Shown here: positions 51,692 through 60,316 of the stretch, piece after piece | Numbering within the stretch: position 1 is the first letter of the stretch | Layout: every line of letters starts with the position of its first letter | Origin: Planctomycetota bacterium | GTDB lineage: Bacteria; Planctomycetota; Planctomycetia; Gemmatales; Gemmataceae | Reading direction: 5' to 3' | Length of the DNA stretch: 64,000 bases | NCBI GenBank assembly: GCA_016872605.1 | Contig: VGZI01000006.1 | Location: 1 to 64,000, forward strand | Translations under genes and position numbers: made by a program | Notes under the pieces: generated by a model | The model's input: the letters and a program-made list of their open reading frames with translations, nothing else | What the model was told of the DNA's origin: nothing | The model's database searches: none

Positions 51692-51723
51692 AATGCGACC
51701 CCCTAAAAAATCAATTGGCGAAC

Positions 51724-51762
51724 AAAAAACGCAAGCGACCGGAGTTCTTCGCTCCGGTCGCT
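51724..51762 (-). terminator. Rho-independent terminator after tRNA-Gly
   Basis: On the minus strand an 11-bp perfect stem (AGCGACCGGAG/CTCCGGTCGCT) with a CGAAGAA loop is followed by TGCG and six T residues. It lies between tRNA-Gly and tig and should end the tRNA transcript. Confidence 0.85.
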
Positions 51763-51797
51763 CGCGCTCCCGGCCCGCCAACGACATGAAATTAGAG

Positions 51798-51869
51798 AGC
51801 GGGTGATGGGGCTTGAACCCACGACATTCACGTTGGCAACGTGACGCTCTACCACTGAGCTACACCCGC
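51798..51869 (-). tRNA. tRNA-Gly(GCC)
   Basis: The minus-strand sequence folds as a cloverleaf: acceptor GCGGGTG/CACCCGC, D-arm GCTCAGTGGTAGAGC, anticodon arm ACGTTGCCAACGT with anticodon GCC (51835-51837), and T-arm GTGGGTTCAAGCCCCAT. The discriminator base is T and CCA is not encoded. Confidence 0.96.
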
Positions 51870-52294
51870 AGCCGTCCTCTTCAAATTATAAAGATGCAAG
51901 ACGTGTTATCAAGTAGAACCGGCAAAAAAGCAACCGCATTAAGGACCCGGGCACGCAGGTTGCGGCTATTCGCTCGTAGAATCACCTTCGATGGTCAAAA
52001 TGATCTCGCGAAGGCCCAGATCGTCGAGACGCAAGCGGGCCTGGGCCGAGAACGGCCTGGCCCGTATCACTCACCACGGATTGTGCGCCAGGGTCCAGCC
52101 GCCTGAAGTAGTGGCGAGTGGCGAGAGAGGAAGTCCAATCTTATTCTCTCCACTCTCCACTCGCACTCGCCACTCTCCACTCGTCACTCACCACTACTTC
52201 AGCTCCGCTCACTGCGATCGAGAAAAAACCGCTTGTCGGACGGAAGTCAATCGTCAACAATGGAGGGGTGTCCGTTTCGATTCACGAGGTTCTC
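51870..52294. other. Intergenic region with family 6 repeat
   Basis: About 425 bases between tRNA-Gly and the transglutaminase gene. The middle third is the inverted repeat at 52104-52201. The rest has no recognisable gene; the frame upstream of 52295 is open only through the repeat. Confidence 0.5.
52104..52201. repeat. Inverted repeat, family 6 copy
   Basis: CTGAAGTAGTGGCGAGTGG at the left faces CCACTACTTCAG at the right end, with the shared core GGAAGTCCAATCTTATTCTC at 52129-52148. It lies upstream of the transglutaminase gene. Confidence 0.85.
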
Positions 52295-55200
52295 ATGACG
52301 CGATCTCGACTTTGGCTCATCGTCGGCGTTCTTCTGGCTGGTTCGGCTCACTTACACGCCGACGACTGGCCTGTGCCGCGCGGCGCATCGCATGAACCGT
52401 TGCCCTATCGCTATGATTCGAAGGTGCTCAGGACGATTCCGCGCGCGTTTCTCGATGATTCGCTGGCCTGCGTCCTTTACTCCGGAACCACCAATTTGAT
52501 CGAGCCCGACGGGACGGTCGAAACCATCACGCACGAGATCACGCGGCTCAATAGCCGAAAGGGCATCGACAAGCTCGGCGAATACCGGTCGATTTCGTAC
52601 GAACCGGCTTACGAGAAACTGACGCTCAACGAAGCCCGCATCATCAAGGCCGACGGGACGATGATGCCGATCGAGCCCCGGCATGTGCAGTTGCGCGACC
52701 TGGCGACCGATTTCCAGGTCTACGATCAGGGCAAGCAGCTCGTGATTTCGTTCCCGAATCTGCAGGTCGGCGACAGCTACGAAGTCAAATGGACCGTTCG
52801 CGGCAAGAGCAAGGAGTTCGACGGCGACTTCTTCACGCGTTACACTTTCGGCGACGACAGCACGCCCGTCATGCGCGATGAATTCCGCGTCAAAGTGCCG
52901 AAGAACAAGTCGCTCAAGCACGCCACGGTGAACGGCAAGGTCGATCTCGTCGTCACCGACATGGGCGGCGACCGATTCTATCACTGGAGTGTGTCGAATC
53001 GCCCGGAACTGCCGCGCGATGACGACCGACCTTCCAAGGAAGAGCTTCGGCTCCAAGTTTCGGTGTCGACGTTTTCGAGTTGGGACGCGGTCGGCGCGTG
53101 GAAACAGAAGGTTCGCAAGGATTGCTGGAAGTGCACCGACGAGATTCGCAAGATCGTGCAGGACGTGACGCGTGACAAGGCGACGCAGGTCGAGAAGGCC
53201 AAGGCGCTCACGTACTGGGTGCGACGGCATATTCGCTATCTGTCGCGCGGTCCGGGCGGCGCCGGATACACGCCCCATATGCCTCACCAGGTTCTGAACA
53301 ATCTCTACGGCGACTGCAAAGATCAAGCGCAACTGCTCGCGGTCATGCTGCGCGAGATCGGGCTGCCCGTCTGGCTCGTCACCCTTGGCACGGTGGACGA
53401 CGGTCAAGTCCTGCCCGACGTGCCGTCGCCGTGGGGCACGCACGCGATCTTGCTGACCAAGATCGACGGCAAAGAGTACTGGATTGACACGACGGTCTCG
53501 CTCGCCGCCTGGGATTTCCTGCCGCGCACCGATCGCGATCGGCAGACGTATTTGACGCAAGAGGACAAGCTGACGCTCCTCAAGACGCCCCCGTTCACGT
53601 ACAAGGACTTTCGCATCGAGCAAACCACGTTCATGAGCGTGCAACCCGACGGCACATCGCGCTGCCGGCGCATTTCCACGTATCATCATTCGAGCGCCTG
53701 GACGCGGCGCGACAAGTGGCTTGAGGTCCCGCCGGGCGAACGTCGCCGCACGATCAGCGCCGAACTACAGGACGCTCACAGTAAGGCCCGGCTGTTGTCG
53801 TTTCATCTGGACGAGAAGGAGCTGAACGATTTCGACAAGCCGGTGCGTGCCGAGGTCAACTTCGAAATTCCCAAGCATTTTTCGGGCGATCCGGCCCGTG
53901 AGGCGAGCGTGACCGATAGCCCGGTGTGGACGTGGTTCCTCGGCTACAACATCGACGTCGAGCGCCAATTGCCGTTCAAACTGCCCACGCCGTTCGAATC
54001 GATGCATCGCTATGTGATTCAGCTGCCGGATGCCTTTCGATTCGATGGATTGCCGGAAAGCCGAGATGTGAAAAGCCCGTTCGGCTTTTTCTCACTGAAG
54101 GTGATTCCCGACAAGGCGGACTCGCGCCGCGCGGAGTTACACATGCACATGCGGCTCGAAAAGACGCGCATCGAGAAGCAGGAGTTCGCCGATTTCGTGT
54201 TCTTTCAGGAAGAAGTGAGCAAGTCGTATCGCGCCTGGTTGAACATGAAGCCGACGACGAGCATTGCCGACGCGCCGAGGCTGGAGAAGTTGCTCGCGAA
54301 CGAGAAGTCCGCGGATGCGGTGTCGCTCAAGATTCTGGCGAAGCTGTACGTCGATGAGGAGCGATTGGCCGAGGCGCGGCGCGTGCTGGAGAGGGCGTCA
54401 GCGCTGTTTCCGAGCGATCGCGCCATCTGGGAGATGCGCGTGCAGGCGACGGCAAATATCGATGACGAAGATCGGCTTTATCGCGAGATGGTCAAGCAAT
54501 TCCCGAACGAACCTCGTTATGCCGTCGCGCTGGGGGCGGCGTCGGTTCGCCGAGAGGACCACGACGAGGCCAGGCGTATCTTGACGCCGCTCGCCAAGCA
54601 CGCGACGCCAAGCGTGCGCGCGGCAGCGCACTATCAACTCGCCCGCAGTGCCGATCGGCAGAACGATCCGGCCCAGGCGCTCAAGCATTTGCAAGCCGCG
54701 TTATTGGCAGACTCCAGCACGCTGGCGTCGATGGATGCGTTGCTGTTCCGTGCTCGCGTGCAGGAAAAACTGGGACGGGTAAAGGAAGCGATCCCGGCGC
54801 TGCAGGCTGCCGTCGAGGCCGACCCAAGCGCGCGGGATACGCTGGAATTTCTCGTTCGCCTGGAGATTCGAGCCGGGATGCGCGAGGCGGCGCTCGATCA
54901 CTTGCGAAAGTTCACGGTAGCGGCTGGGAAAGATCAGTCGAGCCTCGTCAAAGCCGCCGATCTGCACCTGGAACTCAATCGCCTGGAGGACGCATTCGAG
55001 CTGGCCAGCCAGGCGCGCGAACTGGGCTTTCAGGCGAAGGCACAACGTGTGTTGGGCCTGGTGCATTTCACGAAGCATGATTACAAGCAAGCCGCGTTTC
55101 ACCTGGAGCGATGCGATCTCGACGGTAAGGCGCTGATGGCGTTGCTAGAAGCCAATCTCCGCCTGGGCGATCTCGATGCAGCTCGCCGCCGGGCCGACAC

Positions 55201-55792
55201 CATTGCTAAGACTCCGGACGGCAGCTCGGCGCTCGTAGCGCTGGGCAAGAGCGTTGTGGCGCTCGCATCCGAGCGCGAGCGCATCGTGATGAATTGGAAA
55301 AAGCTCGACGAAAAGCAAGTCGCGGCGGTCCGGCGTGTGGTCGGCCGATTTCTGTGCGCCGAACGCGGGCTGAACGAACGCTGGCCGACCGAACAAATCG
55401 AGCCCCTTGTGGAATCGAGCGAAGGCGTGGCGTTTGCTCCGGCGATTGCATTGCGCGGCTGGCTCATGGTCGATCGTGGCCAGCTTCGCAAGGCGCTGGC
55501 GGAGGTCGGGGCCGCGCTCAAGGTCGATCCGAAAAACGCCCGGGCGCTGGCGGCGCGGGGCCGGGCTCGGCTCGAACAGGGCGATCTCGAATCAGCCTTT
55601 GCCGATCTTGCCAGGGCCGCGGAGTTCAGCGAGCGTCGGGACGGCATCATCCTGCACTGGCTGGCCGCCGCTTTGCTCGATGCGGGGCGCACCAAGGAGG
55701 CCTTGGAGATGCAGCGTCTGGCCGTCACGCTTCGCCCCAGTGATCCGGCACTGCGCGAGCAGTTGCGCCGAATCGAAATGGGCAGCGAGTAA
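52295..55792 (+). CDS. Secreted DUF3857/transglutaminase-like protein with TPR repeats
   Basis: The 1165-aa protein has a signal peptide (MTRSRLWLIVGVLLAGSAHLHAD), then a DUF3857-like beta domain (about 60-270). A transglutaminase-like core follows with Cys341 in YGDCKDQ, His383 in GTHAIL and Asp398 in YWIDTT, an intact catalytic triad. A second beta region reaches to about 640. The remainder (about 660-1160) is TPR-like helical repeats (for example ALLADSSTLASMDALLFRARVQEKLGRVKEAIPAL). Proteins of this build are periplasmic; the core may be a protease or amidase rather than a cross-linker. ATG 52295 was preferred because upstream codons come from the repeat. Confidence 0.92.
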   Translation: MTRSRLWLIVGVLLAGSAHLHADDWPVPRGASHEPLPYRYDSKVLRTIPRAFLDDSLACVLYSGTTNLIEPDGTVETITHEITRLNSRKGIDKLGEYRSISYEPAYEKLTLNEARIIKADGTMMPIEPRHVQLRDLATDFQVYDQGKQLVISFPNLQVGDSYEVKWTVRGKSKEFDGDFFTRYTFGDDSTPVMRDEFRVKVPKNKSLKHATVNGKVDLVVTDMGGDRFYHWSVSNRPELPRDDDRPSKEELRLQVSVSTFSSWDAVGAWKQKVRKDCWKCTDEIRKIVQDVTRDKATQVEKAKALTYWVRRHIRYLSRGPGGAGYTPHMPHQVLNNLYGDCKDQAQLLAVMLREIGLPVWLVTLGTVDDGQVLPDVPSPWGTHAILLTKIDGKEYWIDTTVSLAAWDFLPRTDRDRQTYLTQEDKLTLLKTPPFTYKDFRIEQTTFMSVQPDGTSRCRRISTYHHSSAWTRRDKWLEVPPGERRRTISAELQDAHSKARLLSFHLDEKELNDFDKPVRAEVNFEIPKHFSGDPAREASVTDSPVWTWFLGYNIDVERQLPFKLPTPFESMHRYVIQLPDAFRFDGLPESRDVKSPFGFFSLKVIPDKADSRRAELHMHMRLEKTRIEKQEFADFVFFQEEVSKSYRAWLNMKPTTSIADAPRLEKLLANEKSADAVSLKILAKLYVDEERLAEARRVLERASALFPSDRAIWEMRVQATANIDDEDRLYREMVKQFPNEPRYAVALGAASVRREDHDEARRILTPLAKHATPSVRAAAHYQLARSADRQNDPAQALKHLQAALLADSSTLASMDALLFRARVQEKLGRVKEAIPALQAAVEADPSARDTLEFLVRLEIRAGMREAALDHLRKFTVAAGKDQSSLVKAADLHLELNRLEDAFELASQARELGFQAKAQRVLGLVHFTKHDYKQAAFHLERCDLDGKALMALLEANLRLGDLDAARRRADTIAKTPDGSSALVALGKSVVALASERERIVMNWKKLDEKQVAAVRRVVGRFLCAERGLNERWPTEQIEPLVESSEGVAFAPAIALRGWLMVDRGQLRKALAEVGAALKVDPKNARALAARGRARLEQGDLESAFADLARAAEFSERRDGIILHWLAAALLDAGRTKEALEMQRLAVTLRPSDPALREQLRRIEMGSE

Positions 55793-55800
55793 TCATTTTG

Positions 55801-55864
55801 ACGAGCCGAGCCCCGTACGGGGCCGGTTGTCAATTCAACCGGCCGCATACGCGGCACGGCTCGC
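55801..55864. repeat. Inverted repeat/terminator (CGAGCCG...CGGCTCG)
   Basis: CGAGCCGAGCCCCGTACGGGGCCGGTTG faces an imperfect complement CAACCGGCCGCATACGCGGCACGGCTCG across a six-base loop, just after the transglutaminase gene. Likely a terminator as well as a repeat. Confidence 0.8.
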
Positions 55865-55897
55865 CCTTGTCACACGAGAACTCCTACGATCAACACT

Positions 55898-56695
55898 ATG
55901 ACGCACAACTTCTCTGAACTCCACGATGCTACTGCCCGCGAACTACGAGATCGCGCTCGTGGCGGCGCATTCACCGGCGTCACCTGCGGCATCGCGATGG
56001 GTCATGTGCAGGCGAACCTCGTGATCCTTCCCAAGGCCGAGGCGTTCGACTTCCTCCTGTTCTGCCAGCGCAATCCGAAGCCTTGCCCGCTTGTGGATGT
56101 CACTGACGCCGGCAATCCGGAACCGAAGCGCTGCGCTCCCGGCGCCGACCTCCGCACCGACCTGCCTCGCTACCGCGTCTACCGGCACGGCGAACTGGTC
56201 GACGAGCCGACCGACATCGTCACGCTCTGGCAGCCCGATTGGGTTGCGTTCCTCGTCGGATGTTCGTTTACGTTTGAGAATGCTCTGCTCCAAGCCGGCC
56301 TGCCGCTGCGGCACATCGAACTTGGCTGCAACGTGCCGATGTATCGCACGAACATCGCCTGCGAGCCGGCCGGCATGTTTCACGGCCCCATGGTCGTATC
56401 GATGCGACCGATGACGCCGGCGCAGGCCATCCGGGCGACGCACATCTGTTCGCGATTCGCCCGCGCTCACGGCACGCCGATCCACCTGGGCGATCCGTCG
56501 GCGATCGGCATTCGCGATATTGCGCGCCCCGACTTCGGCGACGCCGTGCCGATCGCGCCCGGCGAGATCCCCGTCTTCTGGGCCTGCGGCGTCACGCCTC
56601 AAGCCGTCGTCATGCAAGCCAAGCCCGCGATATGCGTGACCCACAAGCCGGGGCACATGTTCGTCACCGATTGGAAGGATGTCGATTTGGAGTGA
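55898..56695 (+). CDS. DUF1445 putative hydro-lyase (D-glutamate-cyclase-like)
   Basis: The 265-aa protein matches DUF1445 (YcsI/PXO1-76 type): [40 protein letters not shown], then [54 protein letters not shown] and [18 protein letters not shown]. Such proteins are annotated as hydro-lyases; mammalian relatives have D-glutamate cyclase activity. Cysteines in VGCSF, CNVP and WACGVTP are conserved family positions. Cytoplasmic. It is convergent with the DUF1501 gene, with only 6 bp between stops. Confidence 0.92.
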   Translation: MTHNFSELHDATARELRDRARGGAFTGVTCGIAMGHVQANLVILPKAEAFDFLLFCQRNPKPCPLVDVTDAGNPEPKRCAPGADLRTDLPRYRVYRHGELVDEPTDIVTLWQPDWVAFLVGCSFTFENALLQAGLPLRHIELGCNVPMYRTNIACEPAGMFHGPMVVSMRPMTPAQAIRATHICSRFARAHGTPIHLGDPSAIGIRDIARPDFGDAVPIAPGEIPVFWACGVTPQAVVMQAKPAICVTHKPGHMFVTDWKDVDLE

Positions 56696-56701
56696 TTGAA
56701 G

Positions 56702-58165
56702 TCACGCCGACCGGTCGGAGCAAACAGGGCCGAATGTCGCCGTCCAAGCAAACAACGCCTGCACGGGTTGGCCTCGACCGTCCTGTGTTGCATAAAAAGG
56801 CCGGCGTTCGATGTCGAAGCTGGTGCGCGGCGAGATGCCCATGGCGGTGAGAATCGTCGCGTGCAGGTCGCGGATCGACACGGGATCGCGCGTTACGACG
56901 AGCGGGCGTTCCGGCGCGGTCTCACCGTAGAGGAAGCCGCGTTTCATGCCGCCACCGAACATCACGACCGAGACGGAGCCGGTGAAATGGCGATGAAGTC
57001 CATAGTGGATCATCTGCTGCATGGTCGCCGAGCGTGCCCGGGACTGATCGCGGGCATTTGACCCGGGGATGCCTTCGACGATCATGTCGCGGCTGAACTC
57101 GGTCGCAATGACGACGAGCGTTCGATCAAGCAAGCCGCGATCCCCCAGGTCGAGTACGAGTTGCGCGATGGGCCGATCGATCTCGCGTTTCATCCGAGTT
57201 AGTGTCGTGTGGCCGTTCTCGTGCGTGTCAAAATGGAGAAACGGCACGTACTCCGTCGTCACTTCGATGAAGCGTGCCCCGGCTTCCGTCAGTCGGCGAG
57301 CGAGCAAGCAGCCGAGTCCGAATCGCCCGGTGTTGTAGCGATCGTAGCTGGGGCGCGGTTCGAGCGTCAGATCGAATGCCCGCCGTTCGCGCGAGCTGAG
57401 CAAACGATGGGCGTTGTCGAGGGCGCGCAGCATCGACTCGTGATGGTAATCGCTCACCAACTCACCGGTCGGGCTGTTGCGGAGCATCTCACGAAAGCGC
57501 TGCTGCCGGGCTTCGAAGCGGTCGGGCGTCATGCCGCGCGGCGGGCGGACGGCGTCGATGGCGTCCTGCGGGAAGGGCAGGTTAAACGGTCCGAACTCGC
57601 TGCCGAAGAAACCGCCTGTGGTGAACGCTTTCAGTTCCTCCGATTCACCGACGCCTTCGAGGCGTTGACCGATGTTGATGAAGGGCGGAATGGCCGGATG
57701 GTTCGGCCCGCGCACCTTGGCGATCCAGGCGCCGATATGCGGACAGGCGACGGTCTGCGGCGGCACGTAACCGGTGTGCCAATGGTACTGATGCCGCGAG
57801 TGCAAAATGTTGCCCAAATCGGCGACGTGATGCGAGCGAATAAGCGTGGCGCGATCCATGACACGGGCGACGTGCTCCAGCCCTTGCGAGATGCGGATGT
57901 TGTCGACTGCTGTCGGGATGGACGGGAAGGTACAAAGGATGCGGCCTTCGGGAACGCCGACCTCGAAGGGGGTGTAGCGTTTGGGGTCGAATGTCTCCGG
58001 CGCCGCCATGCCGCCCGCCATCCACAAGAGGATGCACGTGTCGGCTTTGGCCTGAGGATGTTGGACCGGTTCGGCCGCTCGCGGTTCGCTCGCTGCGAGG
58101 GTCGCCAGGCCGGCGGCCGTCATGCCGGCGAGAAAATCGCGACGCGTCATCGAATTCATGTTCAT
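56702..58165 (-). CDS. DUF1501 family protein, Tat signal
   Basis: The 487-aa protein begins MNMNSMTRRDFLAGMTAAGLATLAAS, a twin-arginine signal (ATG 58165 has GGGG eight bases upstream; 58159 and 58150 are alternatives). DUF1501 features: DTCILLWMAGGMAAPETFDPKRYTPFE, HSRHQYHWHTGYVP, RFGLGCLLARRLTEAGARFIEV and DLHATILTAMGI. The usual HGGPSH is replaced by WMAGGMAAPETF. It is the downstream partner of the DUF1549/DUF1553 gene at 58223, which is the standard planctomycete arrangement. Substrate unknown. Confidence 0.92.
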   Translation of the reverse strand: MNMNSMTRRDFLAGMTAAGLATLAASEPRAAEPVQHPQAKADTCILLWMAGGMAAPETFDPKRYTPFEVGVPEGRILCTFPSIPTAVDNIRISQGLEHVARVMDRATLIRSHHVADLGNILHSRHQYHWHTGYVPPQTVACPHIGAWIAKVRGPNHPAIPPFINIGQRLEGVGESEELKAFTTGGFFGSEFGPFNLPFPQDAIDAVRPPRGMTPDRFEARQQRFREMLRNSPTGELVSDYHHESMLRALDNAHRLLSSRERRAFDLTLEPRPSYDRYNTGRFGLGCLLARRLTEAGARFIEVTTEYVPFLHFDTHENGHTTLTRMKREIDRPIAQLVLDLGDRGLLDRTLVVIATEFSRDMIVEGIPGSNARDQSRARSATMQQMIHYGLHRHFTGSVSVVMFGGGMKRGFLYGETAPERPLVVTRDPVSIRDLHATILTAMGISPRTSFDIERRPFYATQDGRGQPVQALFAWTATFGPVCSDRSA

Positions 58166-58176
58166 GATTTTTCCCC

Positions 58177-58212
58177 GTTTAGCGTTCGCAGGGCACCATG
58201 TGAACGCCAAAC
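58177..58212. repeat. Inverted repeat, family 2 copy
   Basis: GTTTAGCGTTCGCA and TGAACGCCAAAC form a hairpin in the gap between the DUF1549/1553 stop and the DUF1501 start. Confidence 0.65.
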
Positions 58213-58222
58213 AAATTCCATC

Positions 58223-60109
58223 CTACCGTATCAACTGAAACTCAGGCAACATCACGATCACCCAGAGCAAGTCCGCGACGCCGTCTTGGGACATCGGCGT
58301 GCCGACCACGGATCGTGCCGTCGCCAATTCTGCCGCCGTCGGTCGGCGACAAAGGGCTCGCCGATAGACGTCGTCGATCAACGCGTCGGCGTTGGCGTGT
58401 TCCTTGAGCGATGCCGAGGCCCCGCGCGACAGCAAATCGGTCAACGTTTGCCCGTTTGACAAGTCAAGCGCTTGCAATGTCGTCAGCAGGTCGGGCCGCG
58501 TCGTCACGACCTGCTCGCGATTGGGCCGGCCGAGCGAACGCATCAGAGCGTCGGCGTTGACAAGCGAGGCACGGATGCGTCGCCGCTCGGAGGGCACATT
58601 TTTGCCGAATGGGACGAGACCGACCGGGGCAGCCGCCTTGCCTGGCCCGGTCTTCGTCATCATCCATACGGCGTCCAGAAATTGCTCGGCCGACAGGCGC
58701 CGCAACTCGGGGCCGCGGAACACATAGTTCTCGCCGAGTGGCTCCTTCGTCAAGATCGCCGGCCGCGATTGGTATGTCCGCGAAGTCGCGATGTGCTCCA
58801 TCAGCTTGCGCAGGTCGTACTTCTGATCGACCAGGTAAACTGCGAGGTAATCGAGCAAATCCTCCGACCAGGGCTTCGTGCCCATCATGTCGACTGGATG
58901 CACGATGCCGCGGCCCATCATTCGTTGCCAAATGCGATTGGCGATGGTGCGAGTGAATCGGCCATTGTCTGGATGCGTCACAAGGGCCGCGACTTGCTCG
59001 AGGCGTTTCGCTCTCGGAGCCTTGGCGTCGATCGAGCCGAGTTCGGGCCAGAGGAAGCGTGGGCTGGCCTTCGTGCCGATCGCTTTGTCGCAGCGGTGCA
59101 TTTCGAGCGGTTGATCGGCTATGACCGCGGCGAGCGAGTAGGCGTCGTCGAGTTTCCAGTGGTCAATGAAGCTATCGTGGCACGAAGCACACTTCAGATT
59201 GGCGCCGAAGAAAACCTGCGACACGTTCTGAGCGAATTGCAGCTCGACGATCTGGCTGGCGTTGACGTTGCCTCGCCATTTGATGCCGCGGACGAAACCC
59301 TCCGATTCGGGCGTCGGGCTGATGAGTTCGCGCGTGAACTGATCGAACGGCTTGTTCTTGGCGAGCGAGCTGTAGAGCCAGGCGCTGATTTGCTTCCGGC
59401 CGCCGTCGATGTAGCCGGTGCCGGCGTAGTCGTTGCGGAGCATGTCGTTCCAGAAGGACAGCCAATGATCGGCATAGGCGCGGTCTTCCTTGAGAAGGTT
59501 CCGAACCAGGTTCTCGCGCAGGTCGGGCCCAGCGCCGTTGACGAACGCGTGAAGTTCATCAGGCGCCGGCAAAAGCCCGAGGAGGTCAAGATAGACGCGG
59601 CGCGCAAACGTCTCGTCATCGACGATCTTCGGCGGCACGATCATGTGTTTGGCGTAATAGACGTTGACGATGCGGTCGATCGGATGTCCGTCACCGGGCG
59701 GCGGCGTGATGCGCCGGGGCTTCAGCGGGGCGACATATGTGCTGGCCTTAAACGTGTAGCCCGGCTCCCATGCCGCGCCCTCTTCGATCCATCGCTTGAA
59801 AAGCGCGATTTCCCTGGCGTCAAGCGGTTTCCCCTTGGGCGGCATTCGGATGTCGGGATCGCGGTGCGCGATGCGCTTGACGAGTTCGCTATCGGCACTC
59901 CTGCCTGGCTTGATCGCCTTCGATTTGAGCAAATCCTCGCGCGTGTCAAACGAGACGCTCCCCTTGTATTTGCCGTTCGTATGGCATTCCGCACAGCGTG
60001 CCTTGATGATCGGCGCGATGTCGTGGACGAAATCGACTTTCTTCGCGTCAGCCGCAATGGCGCATGGACCAAGAAGAGTTGCCAGCAGCGTAGAGATCGA
60101 GAATCGCAT
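58223..60109 (-). CDS. Exported PSC1-DUF1549-DUF1553 protein with two heme motifs
   Basis: The 628-aa protein has a signal peptide (MRFSISTLLATLLGPCAIAAD) and a cytochrome-c-like PSC1 domain with C39-A-E-C42-H43 in KARCAECHTNG. DUF1549 follows (FARRVYLDLLGLLPAPDE) with a second motif CASCHDSFIDHW near 292-303. DUF1553 (RFTRTIANRIWQRMMGRGIV) runs to the end. Two CxxCH sites suggest two hemes or one heme and a structural site. It is paired with the DUF1501 gene downstream. ATG 60109 is chosen for the signal peptide; a GTG at 60124 is in frame. Confidence 0.92.
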   Translation of the reverse strand: MRFSISTLLATLLGPCAIAADAKKVDFVHDIAPIIKARCAECHTNGKYKGSVSFDTREDLLKSKAIKPGRSADSELVKRIAHRDPDIRMPPKGKPLDAREIALFKRWIEEGAAWEPGYTFKASTYVAPLKPRRITPPPGDGHPIDRIVNVYYAKHMIVPPKIVDDETFARRVYLDLLGLLPAPDELHAFVNGAGPDLRENLVRNLLKEDRAYADHWLSFWNDMLRNDYAGTGYIDGGRKQISAWLYSSLAKNKPFDQFTRELISPTPESEGFVRGIKWRGNVNASQIVELQFAQNVSQVFFGANLKCASCHDSFIDHWKLDDAYSLAAVIADQPLEMHRCDKAIGTKASPRFLWPELGSIDAKAPRAKRLEQVAALVTHPDNGRFTRTIANRIWQRMMGRGIVHPVDMMGTKPWSEDLLDYLAVYLVDQKYDLRKLMEHIATSRTYQSRPAILTKEPLGENYVFRGPELRRLSAEQFLDAVWMMTKTGPGKAAAPVGLVPFGKNVPSERRRIRASLVNADALMRSLGRPNREQVVTTRPDLLTTLQALDLSNGQTLTDLLSRGASASLKEHANADALIDDVYRRALCRRPTAAELATARSVVGTPMSQDGVADLLWVIVMLPEFQLIR

Positions 60110-60316
60110 CAACACCGGACTCACCTCAAAAATCCTGATTCAGTTTGTGATCCAAAAAAGTCCGCCTACTGCCGTAAACACACTTCTGCATACAACCTCG
60201 TTCTGTATCCGTAAGTATGTTTTACAGCGCCGAAGGCTCGTCATGGGCGACTTTGGGTTGGCCCGTTGCCTTGGCGGAAGAAGTTCGCAACCGACGAGAA
60301 AATTGAGGTGATCACA

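Noticed and set aside
50252-51706. Long open frame antisense to trigger factor
   Set aside because: It mirrors codon positions of tig and has no recognisable protein features.
57209-60214. Long open frames antisense to the DUF1501 and DUF1549/1553 genes
   Set aside because: They are codon-bias shadows of well-supported genes.
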